Shown in pieces: positions 61,070 to 64,000 of a stretch of DNA of 64,000 nt. The notes under the pieces are model-generated. The model was not told the DNA's origin. It searched no databases and was given only the letters and a program-made list of their open reading frames with translations. This stretch comes from Ralstonia pickettii. GTDB taxonomy: Bacteria; Pseudomonadota; Gammaproteobacteria; Burkholderiales; Burkholderiaceae. How positions within the stretch are numbered: position 1 is the stretch's first letter; the number at the start of each line of letters is the position of its first letter. Where the stretch lies: assembly GCF_030582395.1 (NCBI RefSeq), contig NZ_CP104382.1:1364001-1428000 (forward strand). The letters run 5' to 3'. A program made the position numbers and the translations under genes.

Positions 61070-62341
61070 TCAGGAACCTCCCGCAGCCAGCACGAAGAAC
61101 AGCAACGTGGTGGCGCACATGCACAACGTCGCCACCCAGGCCGTACCGTGCAGCATGGGCGAGCTGCGAAACGGCCCCATCACTGCCTTGCGACGCGATA
61201 TCAGCTGCAGCATGACCATGACGGGCGTGGCCGCCACGCCGTTGAGAACGGCCGCCCAGTACAGCAGCTTGAAGGGCTCGATCGGCAGGAACACCATCAC
61301 CATGGCCGCCGCCATCACCAGTGTCAGGAAGAGATAGAACTTGGGCGCGTGGTGCACCTTCGCTTCCAGACTGCTGTGCCACTCAAAGGCCTCGGCAGCG
61401 GCATAGGCGGCCGACCCTGCCAGCACAGGCACGGCCAGCAGCCCCGTGCCGATTACGCCCACGGCAAACAACAACTGCGCGAAGCGGCCGGCCACCGGCT
61501 TGAGCGCTTCGGCGGCCTGTGCGCAGGTTTCGATGTGGGTGACGCCGTGGGTGTGCAGCGCGTAGGCAGCCGTCAGCATGATGCAGAAGGCGATCAGCGC
61601 CGACACTGCCATCCCGAACGTCGTGTCGATGCGGATGCGTGCCAGTTGCTCCTTTGCCTGCCAGGGTGCGTGCTTGAGCGGCGCTTCGTCTTCGGCAAGC
61701 CGTGTTTCTTCGACCTCGCCTGCGGCCTGCCATACAAACAGATACGGGCTGATGGTGGTGCCGAAGACGGCGACGAGCGTCATCGCGTAGTCTTTCGACC
61801 ACTGCATCCGCGGCACTACGGTGTCGTGCAAGGCGTGCGCCCAATCCACCTTCACGACAAACGCCGTGGCGACGTATGCCAGCAGCGACAACGCAATCCA
61901 TTGAAGATAGCGCGCATAGCGGCGATACGGCATCCAGACTTGCAGTGCGAGCGTCACCACGGCGAAGAGGCATGCATACCAGGCGGTGGCTCCGCCCACG
62001 AGCAGCCGAACGCTGTCGCCCATGGACACAATGTCCGCACCGACGTTGATAACGTTGGCCACCGTAACCAGCGCCACGAATGCATACGCCAGCCAAGGCG
62101 AGTGGTGTCGCCGGATATTTGCCACCACGCCCTGCCCGGACACCCGCCCAAGGCGCGCACTGACGAGCTGGATGGCAATCATCAGGGGCAGCGTGAGCAA
62201 CAGCGTCCACAGCATGCCCGTGCCGACCTGCGCCCCGGCCTGCGCATAGGTGGCGATGCCGCTCGGATCGTCATCGGCAGTGCCGGTGATGAAGCCGGGC
62301 CCCAGCCGGCGGTACCACGGGACGTTGTCTGCGGCTGGCAC
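61070..62341 (-). CDS. Nramp-family divalent-metal transporter, divergent type
   Basis: A 423-aa membrane protein with about 11 helices (GTG start at 62341; a TTG at 62347 is an alternative, and ATG starts upstream belong to non-family sequence). Helix 1 reads GTADDDPSGIATYAQAG, so the usual DPGN metal-site motif is DPSG here, lacking the Asn. Helix 6 has TTISPYLFVWQ in place of the usual MPHN-type motif. This points to the Nramp-related branch with unclear substrate (metal or Mg2+). The start lies 8 nt past the stop of a small hydrophilic gene, so the two are probably coupled. Confidence 0.8.
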   Translation of the reverse strand: MPAADNVPWYRRLGPGFITGTADDDPSGIATYAQAGAQVGTGMLWTLLLTLPLMIAIQLVSARLGRVSGQGVVANIRRHHSPWLAYAFVALVTVANVINVGADIVSMGDSVRLLVGGATAWYACLFAVVTLALQVWMPYRRYARYLQWIALSLLAYVATAFVVKVDWAHALHDTVVPRMQWSKDYAMTLVAVFGTTISPYLFVWQAAGEVEETRLAEDEAPLKHAPWQAKEQLARIRIDTTFGMAVSALIAFCIMLTAAYALHTHGVTHIETCAQAAEALKPVAGRFAQLLFAVGVIGTGLLAVPVLAGSAAYAAAEAFEWHSSLEAKVHHAPKFYLFLTLVMAAAMVMVFLPIEPFKLLYWAAVLNGVAATPVMVMLQLISRRKAVMGPFRSSPMLHGTAWVATLCMCATTLLFFVLAAGGS

Positions 62342-62348
62342 GCGCAAC

Positions 62349-62615
62349 TCAGGTGCGGTTGTCGACCGGGGGGGCGTCGGGCGTCTGCTCGCCGGGGTCG
62401 TGCAGCTTGTCGCGTGTGATGCCTGGCGGCACCTCGCCCTGGCGCATGCGGCGCAGCGTGTCGTGCCGGCTTTGCGGCTTGGGTGCCGTGCTGCCGGTGC
62501 GGCCCGCTTCCGCATTGGCCGGCCGGTCGCCAGGCTTGCGGTGCGACTCGGCCTGTTCCCAATCGGCCTGACGCTGTTCGGCTTCTCGGGTTTCCTTCTG
62601 TTGCTTGTCTCGCAT
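62349..62615 (-). CDS. Small hydrophilic hypothetical protein, 88 aa
   Basis: A highly charged protein (starts MRDKQQKETREAEQRQADWEQ, with many Lys/Arg/Glu/Gln) that is probably unstructured. GGAG lies 7 nt before the ATG. It lies between the YetF and Nramp-like genes on the same strand. Such small basic proteins are common beside stress genes in Burkholderiales. Function unknown. Confidence 0.6.
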   Translation of the reverse strand: MRDKQQKETREAEQRQADWEQAESHRKPGDRPANAEAGRTGSTAPKPQSRHDTLRRMRQGEVPPGITRDKLHDPGEQTPDAPPVDNRT

Positions 62616-62649
62616 GGTTCGCTCCGGTGTGGTGTGCAGGTTTGAGAAC

Positions 62650-63141
62650 TCAGCGGCGCTTGCGGATCAGGCTGACCTGTCCGTTGCGCTCCAGAATGGC
62701 GGCCTCCACATCGTCCAGCGTGCGGCTGCCCAAAGTCTGGCGCACGCTCTCTTGCACATCACCCACGGTGATGAGTGCCGCATCCATCTCGCCCTGGTTG
62801 AACCGACCTTCGCGATACACCTCGCGTTCGCGGCCGGCAATGAGCCTATCGAGCTTGGGCAGCCGCACGCAGGCCCACCCCAGCATGCGGTGTACGGCCA
62901 CCAGCGCGAGCGACGCCGACAGCGTGGCCAAAAACGGCGACGCGCCGACAATCGCGCGGCTCAACGTTGCCCCGAGCAATACGGCGACGACAAAGTCGAA
63001 CGGTGCACGCTGCCCGAACGAGCGTCGGCCCGACAGGCGCACCAGCGCCAGCCCGATGGCGAACACAACCACCGCACGCATCGCGGTTTGCAGCGGGTTG
63101 AGATCCTTGCCTTCGCCAAAGAGGAACAGCAGCGTATCCAT
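62650..63141 (-). CDS. YetF/DUF421-type membrane protein
   Basis: A 163-aa protein. The DUF421 N-terminal segment (RAVVVFAIGLALVRLSGRRSFGQR) and FDFVVAVLLGATLSRAIVG come first, followed by a soluble domain (FNQGEMDAALITVGDVQESVRQTLGSRTLDDVEAAILERNG). The family is linked to spore and stress physiology in Bacillus; here its role is unknown. The ATG at 63141 fits the family. It is divergent from the YghA-like SDR. Confidence 0.88.
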   Translation of the reverse strand: MDTLLFLFGEGKDLNPLQTAMRAVVVFAIGLALVRLSGRRSFGQRAPFDFVVAVLLGATLSRAIVGASPFLATLSASLALVAVHRMLGWACVRLPKLDRLIAGREREVYREGRFNQGEMDAALITVGDVQESVRQTLGSRTLDDVEAAILERNGQVSLIRKRR

Positions 63142-63299
63142 TGCGCCTCCCGTGGTGGATATGAAGTCTTTTCGACCACCAGAGCAAGCCGCGTGCCGCC
63201 CGGCATGCGCTCGAGAGTCGCCACTCAAGTCACGCGCGCGCCCAATGGCATGCCGCATGCTGCAAGCCGGTGTATCCACACCGTCATAGCGAGCCCGCC

Positions 63300-64000
63300 A
63301 TGCCTGACCAGCCCCAACAGCAACCGCCCCAACACCAGGACCGCCAGCCCGGCACCGAAGCCAACATGACGCCACGCCCGCAATCCGAGATGGCCAATTA
63401 CGTGGGCAGCGGCAAGCTCAGCGACAAAGTGGCCATCGTCACCGGGGGCGACAGCGGCATCGGCCGCGCGGTGGCCATCGGGTTCGCCAAGGAAGGCGCC
63501 GACGTGCTGATTGCCTATCTGGACGAACACGACGATGCCAACCAGACCTGCCGCCTCGTGCGCGCGACGGGCCGCCGCTGCGAAGCGATTGCCGGCGACC
63601 TGGGCGACGAGGCGCACGCCCGCGCGGTCATCACGCAGGCCGTGGCGACCTTCGGCAAGATCGACATCGTGGTGAGCAATGCGGCGGAACAGCACCCGCA
63701 GCAAAGCCTGGCCGACATCGATGCAGCACAGCTGGAACGTACATTCCGCACGAACGTTTTTGCGATGTTCTATTTGATCCGTGCCGCGCTGCCGCACCTG
63801 CATGAAGGCGCACGCATCATCACGACCACGTCGGTCACCGCGTTTCGCGGCAGCGGCCATCTGGTGGACTACGCCGCCACCAAGGGCGCAATCGTGGCGT
63901 TCACGCGTTCACTGGCGCAGCAGCTGGCGGACAAGAACATCCTGGTGAACGCGGTAGCACCGGGGCCGATCTGGACACCGTTGATCCCGTCCACGTTCGA
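63300..64000 (+). CDS. YghA-like SDR oxidoreductase (truncated at window end)
   Basis: The reading frame runs off the window; 233 codons are visible. The N-terminus is Gln/Pro-rich (MPDQPQQQPPQHQDRQPG), then MTPRPQSEM, VAIVTGGDSGIGRAVAIGF as the cofactor motif, VVSNAAEQHPQ, and the active site LVDYAATKGAIVAF with Tyr-x-x-x-Lys, followed by NAVAPGPIWTPLIPSTF. The N-terminal extension and these motifs fit the YghA/general-stress SDR group. Divergent from the YetF gene by 158 nt. Confidence 0.9.
   Translation, partial: MPDQPQQQPPQHQDRQPGTEANMTPRPQSEMANYVGSGKLSDKVAIVTGGDSGIGRAVAIGFAKEGADVLIAYLDEHDDANQTCRLVRATGRRCEAIAGDLGDEAHARAVITQAVATFGKIDIVVSNAAEQHPQQSLADIDAAQLERTFRTNVFAMFYLIRAALPHLHEGARIITTTSVTAFRGSGHLVDYAATKGAIVAFTRSLAQQLADKNILVNAVAPGPIWTPLIPSTF

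Noticed and set aside
1..64000. CRISPR arrays, tRNA or rRNA genes, insertion sequences
   Set aside because: No regularly spaced repeats, no tRNA-like cloverleaf with a TTCGA loop, and no transposase or integrase were seen on either strand.

Overview
High-GC beta-proteobacterial chromosome, most likely Ralstonia (for example the R. pickettii group). The evidence is a SolR-like LuxR protein, an Entner-Doudoroff cluster with HexR-type boxes, a periplasmic trehalase, a caa3-type oxidase operon and the general codon style. No rRNA, tRNA, CRISPR, insertion sequence or phage gene was recognised. The window looks like stable chromosome with one gene-poor, AT-richer patch (about 11.4-12.3 kb). The last gene is cut by the window end.

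Layout. 0-8.4 kb: Xre/cupin regulator, MATE exporter, APC permease, small lipoprotein, a pair made of an HPPD-like dioxygenase and a cytosolic NMT1/THI5-like protein, then a LysR regulator divergent from an aldo/keto reductase. 8.8-21.5 kb: EAL-GGDEF protein, SolR-like LuxR without a luxI, a secreted beta-propeller/discoidin protein, Tat-exported PhoD-like enzyme, ketopantoate reductase, a minus-strand run (treA, DUF2164, 2OG oxygenase, Crp/Fnr), a VOC protein and a membrane diguanylate cyclase. 21.7-29 kb: small unknown genes, secreted chorismate mutase, DegQ/MucD protease beside a QseBC-like two-component pair, and a secreted S53 peptidase. 29-35.3 kb: glucose catabolism (hexR, glk, pgl, zwf, edd), with two HexR-type palindromes in the zwf/edd divergent promoter. 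35.3-37.9 kb: YceH, universal stress protein, DUF3293 and a membrane protein. 38-42.7 kb: five-gene cytochrome oxidase operon with two subunit III paralogues. 42.7-47.6 kb: Cys/Met-metabolism PLP enzyme and an unusual protein joining an ABC exporter, a degenerate histidine-kinase ATPase domain and a response-regulator receiver, coupled to a GlcG/HbpS-like gene.

48-58 kb: a tightly coupled nine-gene plus-strand operon with two GT4-type, two GT9 and one GT2 glycosyltransferases, a GmhB-like phosphatase, an SDR, a NodU/CmcH carbamoyltransferase and a UDP-xylose synthase-like enzyme. It faces a minus-strand trio (GT2, PIG-L deacetylase, zinc dehydrogenase). It has no recognisable flippase, polymerase or initiating phosphoglycosyl transferase. 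I read it as an uncharacterised pathway for a small carbamoylated, probably heptose/pentose-containing glycoconjugate. Beyond it lie an Nramp-related transporter with altered metal-site motifs, a small hydrophilic protein, a YetF/DUF421 protein and a YghA-like SDR, a set that looks stress-related.

The most interesting signals are the ABC-pseudokinase-receiver fusion with its partner, the carbamoyl-glycan operon with an 18-bp perfect palindrome upstream, and the double HexR operator.
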